DNA from: Alphaproteobacteria bacterium LSUCC0684
GTDB taxonomy: Bacteria > Pseudomonadota > Alphaproteobacteria > Puniceispirillales > UBA1172
Assembly (NCBI GenBank): GCA_041228335.1
Contig: CP166130.1
Location: 248,001-312,000 of the forward strand
Direction: 5' to 3'
DNA length: 64,000 nt
Part shown: in pieces, positions 14,783 to 24,873 of the stretch
Position numbering within the stretch: position 1 is the stretch's first letter
Layout of the letters: every line of letters starts with the position of its first letter
Position numbers and translations under genes: made by a program
Notes under the pieces: model-generated
The model's database searches: none
The model's input: only the letters and a program-made list of their open reading frames with translations
Told to the model about the DNA's origin: nothing

Positions 14783-16162
14783 ATGACCAGCCCTTCAATT
14801 GAAACTGCGATCAATATCCTGAAGCAGCGTTTTGGTGACCGGCTTTCAACCTCTCAAAGCGTGCGCCAGCATCACAGCCACACAACGACCCAGATCAGGA
14901 GCGAGTTGCCCGATGCGGTCATCTTCGCCCATTCCACCGAAGATGTGGCGGCGGTTGTCTCGGTCTGCCGGGAGCATCACTGCCCGGTCATTCCCTTTGG
15001 TGTCGGCTCATCGCTTGAAGGGCATGTGAACGCGCCTAAGGGCGGGGTTTCCATCGACATGAACGCGATGGACAAGGTGCTGGCGGTGCATGAAGACGAT
15101 CTCGATGCCGTGGTCCAGCCCGGGGTGACGCGGGAGGCGCTCAACACCCATCTCCGTGACAAGGGGCTTTTCTTCCCGATTGATCCCGGGGCCAATGCCA
15201 GCCTTGGCGGGATGGCGGCGACCCGGGCTTCCGGGACTAATGCTGTACGCTACGGGACGATGAAGGATAATATCCTCGCGCTGGAGGCGGTGATGGCGGA
15301 TGGCTCGGTGATCCGCACCGGCAGCCGGGCCAAGAAATCGGCCGCCGGGTATGACCTAACAAGGCTTCTCATCGGCTCTGAGGGCACGCTCGGGATCATC
15401 ACGGAACTGACGGTCAAGCTCCATGGCATCCCGGAGACCATCGCCGGCGGCATCTGTTCTTTTCCCAGCGTCGAGGCCGCCTGCAACGCGGTGATCACGA
15501 CCATCCAGTATGGCATCCCCGTGGCCCGGATCGAGTTGCTGGACGCGGTGCAGGTTAAGGCCTGCAACCAGTATTCCGGGCTTGAACTACCGGAGGAAAC
15601 CTTGCTCTTGCTCGAATTTCATGGCACCGAAAATGGCGTGCGGGAGCAGTCGGAGATGTTTGGTGAGATCGCCGCCGAGCACACCCCGCATGCGTTCAAA
15701 TGGACCACCGATCCTGAAGAGAGGGGCAAGCTTTGGAAGGCGCGTCACGATGCGTTCTGGGCGGCGCTGGCGCTCCTGCCCGGGGGGGAGGGGATATCGA
15801 CTGATGTCTGCGTGCCGATATCACGCCTGGCGGAATGTGTTGAGGAGACCCGCCGTGATATCGAGTCCACCGGCATCATCTCACCCATCGTCGGTCATGT
15901 GGGGGATGGGAATTTCCATACCCTGCCCATGGCGCTGCCCGATGACGCGGAGACCTGGGCGAAGATCAAGGGGTTTTCGGAAAGGCTGTCCGAACGCGCC
16001 ATTTCCATGGGCGGCACCTGCACCGGCGAGCACGGGATCGGCCAGGGCAAGATGGCGTATCTCAGGCAGGAGATGGGCCCGGCGGTGGAGGTCATGATCG
16101 CGGTGAAAAAAGCACTCGACCCCGATGATATCCTCAATCCTGGCAAACTCTTCGGCGCGTGA
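14783..16162 (+). CDS. FAD-linked D-lactate/2-hydroxyacid dehydrogenase
   Basis: A 459-residue flavoprotein with an N-terminal FAD-binding PCMH domain (about residues 35-215) and a C-terminal oxidase domain (220-459), as in D-lactate dehydrogenase (cytochrome) and glycolate oxidase GlcD. Diagnostic stretches are IPFGVGSSLEGH, DPGANASLGGMAATRASGTN, LLIGSEGTLGIITE, GHVGDGNFH and GTCTGEHGIGQGK. The usual role is oxidation of D-lactate or another 2-hydroxyacid to the oxoacid, with electrons passed to the respiratory chain. The ATG at 14783 gives the family N-terminus; a start at 14681 would lie inside the previous gene. The actual hydroxyacid is not readable. Confidence 0.85.
   Translation: MTSPSIETAINILKQRFGDRLSTSQSVRQHHSHTTTQIRSELPDAVIFAHSTEDVAAVVSVCREHHCPVIPFGVGSSLEGHVNAPKGGVSIDMNAMDKVLAVHEDDLDAVVQPGVTREALNTHLRDKGLFFPIDPGANASLGGMAATRASGTNAVRYGTMKDNILALEAVMADGSVIRTGSRAKKSAAGYDLTRLLIGSEGTLGIITELTVKLHGIPETIAGGICSFPSVEAACNAVITTIQYGIPVARIELLDAVQVKACNQYSGLELPEETLLLLEFHGTENGVREQSEMFGEIAAEHTPHAFKWTTDPEERGKLWKARHDAFWAALALLPGGEGISTDVCVPISRLAECVEETRRDIESTGIISPIVGHVGDGNFHTLPMALPDDAETWAKIKGFSERLSERAISMGGTCTGEHGIGQGKMAYLRQEMGPAVEVMIAVKKALDPDDILNPGKLFGA
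14845..14865. repeat. 21-base direct repeat, copy 1 (inside the dehydrogenase gene)
   Basis: This stretch, beginning TTCAACCTCTCAAAGC, occurs again identically at 16271-16291, just past the end of the same gene. A 21-base exact match is not expected by chance in 64 kb. Confidence 0.8.
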
Positions 16163-16270
16163 GCTCCCCTGCAATCAACTAATATAAATGACGATATCTT
16201 AAAAGCGGTATGCTGGACATCCGCGTTTCGGTGGTTCTCGCCTCGCCCTCGGGCACCACTTTGTCAACTA

Positions 16271-16291
16271 TTCAACCTCTCAAAGCGTGCG
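16271..16291. repeat. 21-base direct repeat, copy 2 (downstream intergenic)
   Basis: Exact copy of 14845-14865, lying in the 219-base gap between the dehydrogenase and the small Cys-rich gene. The similarity stops on both sides, so it looks like a fragment left by partial duplication or a rearrangement. Confidence 0.8.
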
Positions 16292-16381
16292 GCCACAAAA
16301 AATGTGCATGGGGCGCATGGAAAAGCAGGGATGATATTCTACATAAGGCTTACCTTTAATCTTTTCGACAAGGAGAATCGA

Positions 16382-16519
16382 ATGAGTGAAGCAAATACCT
16401 GCGGTTGTGGACGCAGCCCAACTGGCAAATGCGTTGGCTGGCACAGCCTCACAGAAGATCAATACGCGACAAAGAAAGCCGCCTGGGAAGCAAAACAGGC
16501 TGAGAAGAAAAACCAATAA
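16382..16519 (+). CDS. Small Cys-rich protein, 45 residues
   Basis: A 45-residue protein, MSEANTCGCGRSPTGKCVGW then HSLTEDQYATKK and a Lys/Glu/Ala-rich tail. Three Cys (7, 9, 17) plus His21 are spaced C-x-C-x7-C-x3-H, which could bind a metal. AAGGAG lies seven bases before the ATG, a strong ribosome site, and a longer reading of the frame from 16304 has none. I recall similar tiny CGCGRSPTGKC proteins as hypothetical proteins in other bacteria but know no function. It is alone, with no overlapping neighbour. Metal binding is inference. Confidence 0.7.
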   Translation: MSEANTCGCGRSPTGKCVGWHSLTEDQYATKKAAWEAKQAEKKNQ

Positions 16520-16771
16520 AGCCTCCCTTAGCAAAGCCCATAAGGGTCACAGGATTTTTATGGGCATTACCGATGAAGGTGAATGATATCACTGGAAAGC
16601 CATCGATAGAGTCGGGACTCAAGGGAGTTTTGGGAACCGTGATGGTTTTCTTTTCGCTGTAAATCTGCTCGGAGGCCTGGCCAGTTTCACCACCACCGCC
16701 GGGAAACTTCACCCCAGACCGCATGATAACCCGTTGATTGAGCAAAATATGCTTGAGCCTGCCGTGCCATT
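16520..16771. other. Intergenic stretch, nothing clear
   Basis: The gap lies between two genes that point towards each other. A minus-strand open frame of 98 codons (16449-16745) crosses the small gene and has no family pattern. No strong hairpin with a T-run is seen. Confidence 0.4.
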
Positions 16772-18181
16772 TCAGGTTGTCAGCGCCATGGTGATGCAGG
16801 TCGCATAGACAATGCCGCAGAAAATCAGCGCCATCATCACCGCCGCGCTGCCGTAATCCTTGGCCCGTCGTGACAGGTCATGGCGGGAGAGGGAGATGCG
16901 GTCAACCGCCGCTTCGATACTCGAATTGAGCAATTCGACGATAAAGACAAGAAGCACCGAGCAGATCATCATCATCTGCTCGAAGAGATCAACGGGCAGG
17001 AGAAACGCCAGCACCAGCAAGGGCACACCAAGCAGCAATTCCTGCCGGAACGCACTTTCCTCGGTGATCGCAAACCTGAGCCCGGAGATGGAATGTCGTG
17101 CCGCGTTGAACGCCCTTTTCATCCCGGTATTATTCTTATAGGGATTGTCAATGATGTGATAGGAATCATCCGGCCGTGTTTTCACGAGATGCTCGGCAAA
17201 AACAGATGTTGCCGCCTGCCATGAAAATGTCTCTGCATGACGACGGACCTGTTGCCGCGCAATATCAAGGGCCTCCCGGCAGGCTGCGCCAAGATCATCG
17301 TCAAGGACGCCGGCACCGGATGCACCGACCACATCGATCGGCCCGGTGACCGGATAGGCCGCCACCGGCAGACCGCAGGCCATGGCTTCCAGCAGGACAA
17401 GGCCGAATGTATCTGTCCTCGACGGGAAGACGAAAACATCCGCCTTGCGGTAGAACTCGGGCAATTCCTCTTTCGATTTCATGCCGAAATAGACAGCATC
17501 AGGATATCTGGCCTTGAGCTTTTCAAGAGACGGGCCATCACCCACCACCCATTTTTCGCCGTCCAGATCAAGGCTGAGAAACGCTTCGATATTCTTTTCC
17601 ACCGCGACCCTGCCGACATAGAGAAAGACAGGCTTCGGATTGGTCTTGCGCCGCCGGGCAGGACGGAACAGGTCAAGATCCACCCCGCGTGGCCAGAGCA
17701 CGGGCGTGCCGATACGCCAGCGCTTCAGGTCTTCCTCGACGGTTTTCGTCGGCACCATCACCACCGTAGCAGGGCGATGAAACCAGCGAAGAAACCCATA
17801 GGTCAGGCTTAAGGGGATACGAAAGCGGGAATGGACATATTCGGGAAATCTCGTGTGATAGGCGGTGGTGAAGTTGAGCCCATGGCGGCGGGCAAAATTC
17901 CTGGCCGCCAGCCCCAGCGGGCCTTCGGTGGCAATATGGATAATATCTGGTGACAGATGGTGAATAAAGGAGGCAACCCGGCTTCCCGGCATCAGCGACA
18001 ACCTGATTTCCGGGTAAGTCGGGCAGGGCACCGTGCGGAACAGCTCCGGCGTCAGCATGGTCACGTCATGGCCCATTTCAATCAGCGCATCTCTTGTATG
18101 GGTGAGACTTCGCACCACCCCGTTGACCTGCGGATACCAGGCATCGGTTACGATCAGGATTTTTTGGCCGCACTCGGGCAT
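16772..18181 (-). CDS. GT4 glycosyltransferase fused to diacylglycerol kinase (DgkA)
   Basis: A 469-residue fusion. Residues 1-340 form a GT-B glycosyltransferase of family 4: GVVRSLTHTRDAL near the N-terminus, LYVGRVAVEKNIEAFL and the donor-site signature VFPSRTDTFGLVLLEAMACG. Residues 354-469 are a complete DgkA-type kinase: ESAFRQE (375-381), VELLNSSIEAAVDR (415-428) and RRAKDYGSAAV (438-448), with three hydrophobic helices. The start overlaps the stop of the PlcP-like gene (ATGA). PlcP with its adjacent glycosyltransferase (Agt) converts phospholipid to diacylglycerol and then to glycolipid in phosphate-starved marine bacteria. Both domains here would act on diacylglycerol at the inner membrane, one glycosylating and one phosphorylating it. 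The domain joining is seen; its function is inferred. Confidence 0.85.
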   Translation of the reverse strand: MPECGQKILIVTDAWYPQVNGVVRSLTHTRDALIEMGHDVTMLTPELFRTVPCPTYPEIRLSLMPGSRVASFIHHLSPDIIHIATEGPLGLAARNFARRHGLNFTTAYHTRFPEYVHSRFRIPLSLTYGFLRWFHRPATVVMVPTKTVEEDLKRWRIGTPVLWPRGVDLDLFRPARRRKTNPKPVFLYVGRVAVEKNIEAFLSLDLDGEKWVVGDGPSLEKLKARYPDAVYFGMKSKEELPEFYRKADVFVFPSRTDTFGLVLLEAMACGLPVAAYPVTGPIDVVGASGAGVLDDDLGAACREALDIARQQVRRHAETFSWQAATSVFAEHLVKTRPDDSYHIIDNPYKNNTGMKRAFNAARHSISGLRFAITEESAFRQELLLGVPLLVLAFLLPVDLFEQMMMICSVLLVFIVELLNSSIEAAVDRISLSRHDLSRRAKDYGSAAVMMALIFCGIVYATCITMALTT

Positions 18182-18987
18182 CAGGCCTCCTTCATTTCAC
18201 GCAGAGTTTCCCCGGAGACAACGGAAACCTTCATCATTTCCGACCAGTTCAGAATTTCAAACCGGCCATCATGGTGCTCGACCAGCGCAGTCATGGATTC
18301 AACCCAGTCGCCATCGTTGCAATACAGCACATCGTCGATATGGCGGATTTCAGGTTTGTGAATATGGCCGCAGATCACGCCCGTGCAGTCCCGCCGCCGG
18401 GCTTCCCTCACCATGGCGGTTTCAAACGCCGAGATAAACGATACCGCGTGTTTGACCTTGTGCTTGAGATACTGGGAAAAAGACCAGTACGGCATGTTGA
18501 AAAACCGCCGCAACAGGTTGAGCCAGTGATTGATCTTGAGCAACAGGACATAGGCCGTATCGCCAAGATAGGCCAGCCACCGTGCGTGCTGGATCACGTT
18601 GTCGAAAAGATCACCATGCACGATCCAGAAACGCTTGCCTTGCGAGGTGACATGCACCGCGTCTTCACAGATCTCGATCTCCCCGAAGGTCAGGCCGGTG
18701 AATTCGCGCGCCGCTTCATCGTGATTGCCGGGAATATAGTAAACCTTGGTGCCGTGCCGTGCCTTTCGCAGGATTTTCTGAATGACGTCGTTATGCGGCT
18801 GGGGCCAGTACCATCTTTTCTTCAGCTGCCAGCCATCGATGATATCACCCACCAGATAGAGCGTTTCGCTGCGGGTGTGTTTCAGAAAATGCAACAGTTC
18901 CATTGCCCGGGCCCCACTCGTGCCAAGATGGGTATCCGATATCCAGATCGTGCGGAAATAAAGCTGATGCTCAAGGACGGTATTCAA
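18181..18987 (-). CDS. plcP: PlcP-like phospholipase C (calcineurin-type metallophosphoesterase)
   Basis: A 268-residue metallophosphoesterase. Metal-site motifs are SDTHLG (17-22), VGDIIDGW (46-53), PGNHDE (86-91), VHGD (123-126) and CGHIHKP. The stretches YWPQPHNDVIQKILRKARHG and AVSFISAFETAMVREA resemble, from memory, rhizobial PlcP, which removes phosphocholine or phosphoethanolamine head groups to leave diacylglycerol during phosphate starvation. Databases often label such proteins UDP-2,3-diacylglucosamine hydrolase, the main alternative. The coupled glycosyltransferase supports PlcP. No ATG is available at the right place; translation probably starts at TTG 18987, with AGGGG nine bases upstream. 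Confidence 0.8.
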   Translation of the reverse strand: MNTVLEHQLYFRTIWISDTHLGTSGARAMELLHFLKHTRSETLYLVGDIIDGWQLKKRWYWPQPHNDVIQKILRKARHGTKVYYIPGNHDEAAREFTGLTFGEIEICEDAVHVTSQGKRFWIVHGDLFDNVIQHARWLAYLGDTAYVLLLKINHWLNLLRRFFNMPYWSFSQYLKHKVKHAVSFISAFETAMVREARRRDCTGVICGHIHKPEIRHIDDVLYCNDGDWVESMTALVEHHDGRFEILNWSEMMKVSVVSGETLREMKEA

Positions 18988-19192
18988 GGCGAAAACCCCT
19001 GATGCCAGAAAACATGAATGAGCTATAAAAACCCGATATTGCAGAAATATTACCGTGAGGTTTCAATCATGTTGCATTGAAAGGCCGTCTTGGGGGATTG
19101 CGTCAACCCTTCCGGTCTTGAAGGAAAGATCACTTGCAATAAACCTGTCACATTTATTCGGTATAAATCCCCTTATTTGGCAGGATTTTATC

Positions 19193-20233
19193 ATGAAGAT
19201 TGGCATTAATGGCATGGGCCGCATTGGCCGTCTGGTGCTGAGGGCGGCTTTGGGTGGTGTTCTCCGCGATGCGAAAGACCGAAACCCGGATACACGGCTT
19301 GAAATCATGCATCTGAACGAGGTAAAGGGCGGGGCTGAGAGCACGGCACATCTTCTCGAATTTGATACCGTGCATGGACGTTGGCGCGCGGATATTCAAT
19401 CCGATGAAAACAGCATCACCATCGATGGCCGCCGCATGGGTTTTTCTTCATGTGAGATGCCCGAAAGTGTCGATTGGGCCGCGCATGGTTGTGATCTTGT
19501 CCTTGAATGCACCGGCAAGTTCCGCACGCCGGAAAAACTGGCGGGATATTTTGCCAAAGGGATTCGCAAGGTCATGGTTGCGGCCCCGGTCCAGGATAGC
19601 CGCGCCCTCAATATCGTCTTCGGGATCAATGACCACCTTTATAACCCCGAGATGCATCATCTGGTGACGGCGGCGTCTTGCACCACCAACTGCCTTGCAC
19701 CGATCGTCAAGGTTGTGCATGAGAAGATCGGCATACGCCATGGCCAGATCACCACTATTCACGACCCCACCAATACGAATGTGATTGTTGACGCACCGCA
19801 TAAGGATTTGCGGCGTGCACGTTCCGCCATGACCTCGCTTATCCCGACCTCCACCGGCAGTGCGAAAGCCATCGGGTTGATCTATTCCGAGCTTCAGGGC
19901 AGGCTGAACGGTCACGCCGTGCGGGCGCCGGTGCTCAATGCCAGCCTGACCGACGCGGTGTTTGAACTTGCCCGCCCCACCAGCACAGAAGAAGTGAACG
20001 AATATTTTGCCGAAGCAGCTGAAAATGAGCTTGCCGGCATCCTCGGCCTTGAAGAACGGCCTCTTGTCTCGGCGGATTACGTGAACGATACGCGGAGCTC
20101 GATCGTCGATGCGGCCAGCACGCTGGTGACCGATGGCACGATGCTCAAAGTCTATGCCTGGTATGATAATGAGATGGGTTATGCCTGCCGGATGGTGGAT
20201 CTGGCGAAAAAGATGGCTGACCTCGACCAATGA
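19193..20233 (+). CDS. ArsJ-associated glyceraldehyde-3-phosphate dehydrogenase
   Basis: A 346-residue GAPDH. The NAD-binding start is [18 protein letters not shown], the catalytic Cys is in [10 protein letters not shown], and [15 protein letters not shown] closes the protein. Its coupling to ArsJ (the arsJ start lies inside this gene's last codons, ATGA) identifies the arsenate branch: the enzyme forms 1-arseno-3-phosphoglycerate from glyceraldehyde-3-phosphate and arsenate, and ArsJ exports it. The ATG at 19193 with AGGA upstream is chosen; the open frame extends to 19055 but the family N-terminus starts here. No ArsR regulator gene or operator was recognised. Confidence 0.88.
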   Translation: MKIGINGMGRIGRLVLRAALGGVLRDAKDRNPDTRLEIMHLNEVKGGAESTAHLLEFDTVHGRWRADIQSDENSITIDGRRMGFSSCEMPESVDWAAHGCDLVLECTGKFRTPEKLAGYFAKGIRKVMVAAPVQDSRALNIVFGINDHLYNPEMHHLVTAASCTTNCLAPIVKVVHEKIGIRHGQITTIHDPTNTNVIVDAPHKDLRRARSAMTSLIPTSTGSAKAIGLIYSELQGRLNGHAVRAPVLNASLTDAVFELARPTSTEEVNEYFAEAAENELAGILGLEERPLVSADYVNDTRSSIVDAASTLVTDGTMLKVYAWYDNEMGYACRMVDLAKKMADLDQ

Positions 20234-21429
20234 GAACATCCCTCAGCCAGTATCTGACCGTCACCGGATCGTATTGGGGGTTCACGCTCTCGGATGGTGC
20301 CTTGCGCATCCTTGTCCTGTTTCATTTCTTCACGCTCGGGTATTCGCCCTTTACCCTTGCGCTTCTTTTCCTTCTTTACGAAGCGGCAGGGATCGTTGCC
20401 AATCTTGGCGGCGGCTGGCTCGCAACCCGCTTCGGCATCCCGAGAATGCTGCTGCTCGGGATGGCATTGCAAGTTTCTGGTTTATTACTGCTATCGTTTC
20501 TTGACCCGGCATTTGATCCTGTTCTTTCCGTCATCTGGGTTCTGGTAGCACAAGGCATTGCCGGGCTCGCCAAAGACATCACCAAGACCGCCTCGAAATC
20601 CGCCATCAAGGTTGTCCAGATCGATGAAGGTGAAGGCCTCTTCCGGTGGGTTGCCTGGTTCACCGGCTCAAAGAACGCCATGAAAGGGGCAGGGTTTCTT
20701 TTGGGCGGGGTCATGTTGACCACGATCGGGTTCCGTGGCGGGCTGTGGCTCTTGGCAGGCCTGCTCGGGCTTCTCGCCGTGATGGTGGCGGTAACCCTTC
20801 CGCCAAGACTCGGAGCAGGTGTTTCGTCCAGGACAATCCGGGAATTGTTCAGCAAATCCCCTGCGGTGAATGCGATTGCGATGGCGCGGATTTTTCTTTT
20901 CGGGGCGCGGGATATCTGGTTTGTCGTCGCGCTCCCCGTCTTTCTTTATGCCAATGGCTGGAGTTTCTGGGAAGCAGGCGGGTTCCTTGCCATCTGGACG
21001 GTGATTTACGGCGGTGTTCAGGGTATCGCACCTGAGATCATGCGCACCGCCGCCGCCCGTGCCGGCGCCGTTTCTTCGGCTGCAATGGTGGGATGGGCCG
21101 TGGCGCTCGCGCTTGTTCCGCTGGGTCTTTCTGGCTTCATGATGGTGAAGCCGGATGTGCTGATATTGATTTCAGGCCTCCTTGTCTTCGGGGTGGTCTT
21201 TGCCGTGAACTCCTCTCTGCACTCTTTTCTTATTGTTGCCTATGCCGGCAGCAGGAAAGCCGCGGAAGATATCGGCTTTTATTATGCGGCCAATGCCGCA
21301 GGGCGGCTGGTTGGCACATTCTTGTCAGGGCTTCTTTACCAGCAGGGTGGATTGCTGGCCTGCCTTGCCGGATCAACGGTGTTTCTGGTCATCACGGCGC
21401 TTGTGGTAAGGCGGCTTCCGCCACCATGA
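20230..21429 (+). CDS. arsJ: ArsJ, organoarsenical efflux transporter (MFS)
   Basis: A 399-residue major facilitator protein with about twelve hydrophobic segments. It begins with [20 protein letters not shown], a stretch characteristic of ArsJ, and contains [20 protein letters not shown] in the loop between the early helices. ArsJ is known to export 1-arseno-3-phosphoglycerate, which breaks down outside the cell to arsenate. The gene overlaps the GAPDH gene by four bases. The pair gives arsenate resistance and is useful when phosphate is scarce and phosphate transporters bring arsenate in. Confidence 0.88.
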   Translation: MRTSLSQYLTVTGSYWGFTLSDGALRILVLFHFFTLGYSPFTLALLFLLYEAAGIVANLGGGWLATRFGIPRMLLLGMALQVSGLLLLSFLDPAFDPVLSVIWVLVAQGIAGLAKDITKTASKSAIKVVQIDEGEGLFRWVAWFTGSKNAMKGAGFLLGGVMLTTIGFRGGLWLLAGLLGLLAVMVAVTLPPRLGAGVSSRTIRELFSKSPAVNAIAMARIFLFGARDIWFVVALPVFLYANGWSFWEAGGFLAIWTVIYGGVQGIAPEIMRTAAARAGAVSSAAMVGWAVALALVPLGLSGFMMVKPDVLILISGLLVFGVVFAVNSSLHSFLIVAYAGSRKAAEDIGFYYAANAAGRLVGTFLSGLLYQQGGLLACLAGSTVFLVITALVVRRLPPP

Positions 21430-21516
21430 ATCCGGGGTGAAAACCGTATCACAGGCTACTGATACCTCTTTGTTGATCATGTTTTCGGTGATACGCTGAA
21501 AAGGATGAGATGTTGA

Positions 21517-23240
<1,724 letters not shown>

Positions 23241-23291
23241 ACATCGGCGTATCGGGGGGGCAGCGCCGCGCCGGCGCGCAGCTTTTCCCCA

Positions 23292-23729
23292 TCACAGCAG
23301 CTCAAGGGTGATGGCCGCGACCACCATGTAACGCGAGGTCTTTGCCACCGCAACGACCACGAGGAAAAGAAGGAAAGGGGTTCGGAAAAAGCCGCTTGCA
23401 ACCGTGATCGGATCGCCGATGATCGGCACCCAGCTCAACAGAAGGCTCCACCAGCCGAATTTTTCGTACCATCTTCTGGCACGATCGAGTTGCCTTTCCC
23501 CCACCGGAAACCACGTTCTTGATTTCAGCCGCTCAAGGCTTCGGCCAAGATACCAGTTGACCACCGAGCCCAGCGTATTGCCGAGGCTGGCGAAAAACAG
23601 CAGCAAGGCTGCCGAATATGTGCCGGAAGATATCAATAAAGCAAGCCCGACTTCGGATTGTGCCGGCAGGATCGTCGCCGCCAGAAATGCGGCGGCAAAT
23701 ATTCCGGCGTAAGCCATGATTTCAGTCAT
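23292..23729 (-). CDS. YqaA-type DedA/SNARE-associated membrane protein
   Basis: A 145-residue membrane protein with about four hydrophobic segments and the family pattern: SEVGLALLISSGTYSA, GNTLGSVVNWYLGR, RARRWYEKFGWWSLLLSWVP and GDPITVASGFFR. DedA-family proteins act in lipid and membrane homeostasis; some are undecaprenyl-phosphate or phospholipid flippases. The YqaA subgroup lacks a defined substrate. It points towards the TmpB gene with a 51-base gap and is not part of that operon. Confidence 0.82.
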   Translation of the reverse strand: MTEIMAYAGIFAAAFLAATILPAQSEVGLALLISSGTYSAALLLFFASLGNTLGSVVNWYLGRSLERLKSRTWFPVGERQLDRARRWYEKFGWWSLLLSWVPIIGDPITVASGFFRTPFLLFLVVVAVAKTSRYMVVAAITLELL

Positions 23730-23833
23730 TGCGGCTATTTCTCATATTGTCGGCGGCGGCAAGTTGTTGAAATATGCAAAGGCGATACCAGATTAATAGC
23801 ATGTAAGTCTACCTAACCCGGAGCAGGTTACCC

Positions 23834-24772
23834 ATGTCGATCCGTCCCATCAGTCTAAGCAGCCAGGCGAAACCCACCATGGAAGGGGCTGGCGTTCATC
23901 TTCATCGTGTGTTCGGGTTTGGCGACACCGATATGTTTGATCCGTTCCTGATGATGGATGATTTTCGCAACGACATTCCGGATCAGTATCTGAAAGGCTT
24001 TCCATGGCATCCCCATCGCGGGATTGAAACCATTACCTATGTCCTTAAGGGAAATGTTGAACATGGCGACTCGCTGGGCAATCACGGTGTGTTGAGCGAC
24101 GGCGATGTGCAGTGGATGACCGCGGGCTCCGGTATCATCCATCAGGAAATGCCCACCGGCAACGCAAAAGGCCAGATGCACGGCTTTCAGCTCTGGGCCA
24201 ATCTGCCCAGCCATCAGAAGATGTGCACCCCCCGGTATCAGGATATCAAATCGGGGGATATTTCAGCGCTGACCGATGATGACGGGACACATATCCGGGT
24301 CATCGCCGGGGATTATCGCGGCTATCGCGGGGCGGTGGACGGGATTGATACCGATCCATCCTATCTTGATATCACGCTGCTGCCGAACGTGAAGAAGAGG
24401 TTTCCTTTCGATACACGACGCCAGGGATTTGCCTATATTTTTGAGGGCAGCGCCAGTTTCGGCAATGCATCGGCGCCGTTTGGTGTCAATGTGGAAAAGG
24501 AATTCAATGGCGAGGAGCTGAAGATCAGGGATAAGTCTGGAAATCGCACGCTGGTGGTGTTTGGCGCTGGTGATGAGGTTGAAGTGACAGCAGGGGAAGA
24601 GGGGGTTCGCTTCCTGCTCATTTCCGGCGCGCCTCTTCGTGAACCGGTTGCCTGGCACGGGCCGATCGTCATGAACACAAGGGCGGAACTGCAGGAAGCT
24701 TTCCGCGAACTCAATACCGGACAGTTCGTCAAGACCGGCGCCGAGGGGTGGATGAATTCACGGGGCAGGTAG
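23834..24772 (+). CDS. Pirin family protein
   Basis: A 312-residue bicupin. The N-terminal cupin holds the metal-site residues in FPWHPHRGIETITYVLKG and GSGIIHQEMP, the pirin signature. The C-terminal domain contains AYIFEGSASFGN and FLLISGAPLREPVAWHGPIV. Bacterial pirins bind iron and are variously reported as quercetinases, redox sensors or regulators of pyruvate metabolism; the substrate here is not deducible. The gene is isolated on the plus strand, with GGAGCAGG shortly before the ATG. Confidence 0.9.
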   Translation: MSIRPISLSSQAKPTMEGAGVHLHRVFGFGDTDMFDPFLMMDDFRNDIPDQYLKGFPWHPHRGIETITYVLKGNVEHGDSLGNHGVLSDGDVQWMTAGSGIIHQEMPTGNAKGQMHGFQLWANLPSHQKMCTPRYQDIKSGDISALTDDDGTHIRVIAGDYRGYRGAVDGIDTDPSYLDITLLPNVKKRFPFDTRRQGFAYIFEGSASFGNASAPFGVNVEKEFNGEELKIRDKSGNRTLVVFGAGDEVEVTAGEEGVRFLLISGAPLREPVAWHGPIVMNTRAELQEAFRELNTGQFVKTGAEGWMNSRGR

Positions 24773-24873
24773 CACGCCTCAATTCGCCTTGCCGGACCGG
24801 GCCTTTCGGGAAATCCCCTTGCCCGGGCGCAGGGCGCATCGCAACGCTTGCGCGTGGTCCAGCCGTTGACGGT

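Noticed and set aside
16449-16745. 98-codon minus-strand frame between the small Cys-rich gene and the glycosyltransferase
   Set aside because: It overlaps the well-supported small gene, has no ribosome site and shows no family pattern.
16772-18181. Reading the glycosyltransferase and diacylglycerol kinase as two separate genes
   Set aside because: The frame is continuous, the Met at the kinase start has no ribosome site, and no stop or shift separates the parts.
19145-19151. CTGTCAC, resembling half of a Pho box, upstream of the GAPDH gene
   Set aside because: The second half-repeat at the required spacing is absent, so a single 7-base match is not evidence.
23267-23278. CGCGCCGGCGCG palindrome after the TmpB gene, possible terminator
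   Set aside because: There is no room for a loop and only four T follow after several bases; GC-rich palindromes like this arise easily in this sequence.
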